Shown: positions 31,255 to 31,511 of the stretch, piece after piece
Layout of the letters: every line of letters starts with the position of its first letter
How positions within the stretch are numbered: position 1 is the stretch's first letter
Assembly (NCBI GenBank): GCA_964585685.1
Contig: CAZPEP010000056.1
Span: 1-31,511 of the forward strand
Direction of reading: 5' to 3'
Source of the DNA: JALHVH01 sp964585685
GTDB lineage: Bacteria; Acidobacteriota; Aminicenantia; Aminicenantales; Saccharicenantaceae
DNA length: 31,511 nucleotides
Translations under genes and position numbers: made by a program
Notes under the pieces: model-generated
Told to the model about the DNA's origin: nothing
The model's input: only the letters and a program-made list of their open reading frames with translations
The model's database searches: none

Positions 31255-31511
31255 TGTGTGCAGGGTCAGATACATTAGTGACACCTTGGGATAAGCTATG
31301 AGGCATTATGTATCCACACGCAGCCCAGAGTTATGGGGCCCTGATCCCGGGGTCCGAGTACATCCGGTCCCTGGTCCGCCAGGGGACCGTCTCCAAGGAA
31401 GCCGCCAAGAGGCTCCGGTGGATGGACCATTATGCGGAGCATGGTAACGCCCGGCTGACCTGCCGGTACTTCGGGATAAGCCCCCAGACCTTCTACCGGT
31501 GGAAGAACCGG
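31255..31511 (+). mobile_element. Left end of an IS481-like insertion sequence (cut by the window edge)
   Basis: From about 31255 a TGTGTGCAGGGTCAGATAC-type sequence begins, which could be the terminal inverted repeat, followed by the transposase start at 31308. The exact left boundary is uncertain because the other end is outside the window. Confidence 0.45.
31308..31511 (+). CDS. IS481-like transposase, N-terminal 68 codons
   Basis: The frame opens at ATG 31308 and is still open at the window end. The residues EAAKRLRWMDHYAEHGNARLTCRYFGISPQTFYRWKNR form a helix-turn-helix (ARLTCRYFGISPQTFYRWK) typical of IS481/IS3-related transposases and integrases, where it binds the element ends. The DDE catalytic domain lies outside the window, so activity cannot be judged. 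Confidence 0.75.
   Translation, partial: MYPHAAQSYGALIPGSEYIRSLVRQGTVSKEAAKRLRWMDHYAEHGNARLTCRYFGISPQTFYRWKNR

Overview
The window is about 31.5 kb of GC-rich bacterial chromosome with roughly 25 genes. The genes are densely packed, nearly all complete, and separated by a few distinctly AT-rich gaps. The mix suggests a heterotrophic, protein- and amide-degrading bacterium of the Acidobacteriota/Aminicenantes type: tig-clpP-clpX-lon-rho, a secreted Asp-box propeller protein, a TldD/PmbA pair, several exported amidohydrolases and a corrinoid methyl-transfer cluster. This placement is inferred from gene content and base composition only, because no marker gene was compared.

Layout. Positions 1-231 (minus) hold the N-terminus of a GT87/DUF2029-like membrane glycosyltransferase running off the edge. 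Positions 383-2218 encode a secreted trypsin-like protease domain fused to many TPRs. A tRNA-Leu(UAG) at 2369-2453 precedes a co-directional quality-control block, tig, clpP, clpX, lon and rho (2487-9503), closed by a strong intrinsic terminator at 9547-9580. A leftward parA-parB pair (9822-11421) lies between two AT-rich gaps. The gap upstream of parA contains a good promoter and two palindromes.

Positions 11819-18001 (minus) carry a large secreted sortilin/BNR-type propeller protein, pmbA (tldE) and a Tat-signal-bearing tldD. Upstream on the same strand (18179-23263) are two paralogous YtcJ-type amidohydrolases, one without and one with a signal peptide, then a small PAS protein and a secreted amidohydrolase-like protein lacking the usual HxH motif. 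A regulatory gap (23264-23795) separates this leftward block from a rightward one.

The rightward block (23796-29202) is the most interesting part. It consists of a RACo-type corrinoid reductive activator, a MetH-like homocysteine S-methyltransferase domain protein, a corrinoid-binding protein, a non-pyrrolysine MttB-family methyltransferase, and a free-standing protein resembling the methionine-synthase activation domain. The genes overlap or abut. No pterin (tetrahydrofolate) methyltransferase is present. The simplest reading is a split system that moves a methyl group from a quaternary amine or similar donor through a corrinoid protein to homocysteine, with dedicated reactivation. This is a hypothesis from gene content.

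The right end has a beta-CASP metallo-beta-lactamase RNase-like gene, a four-helix membrane protein with a well-formed promoter, and the first 68 codons of an IS481-like transposase.
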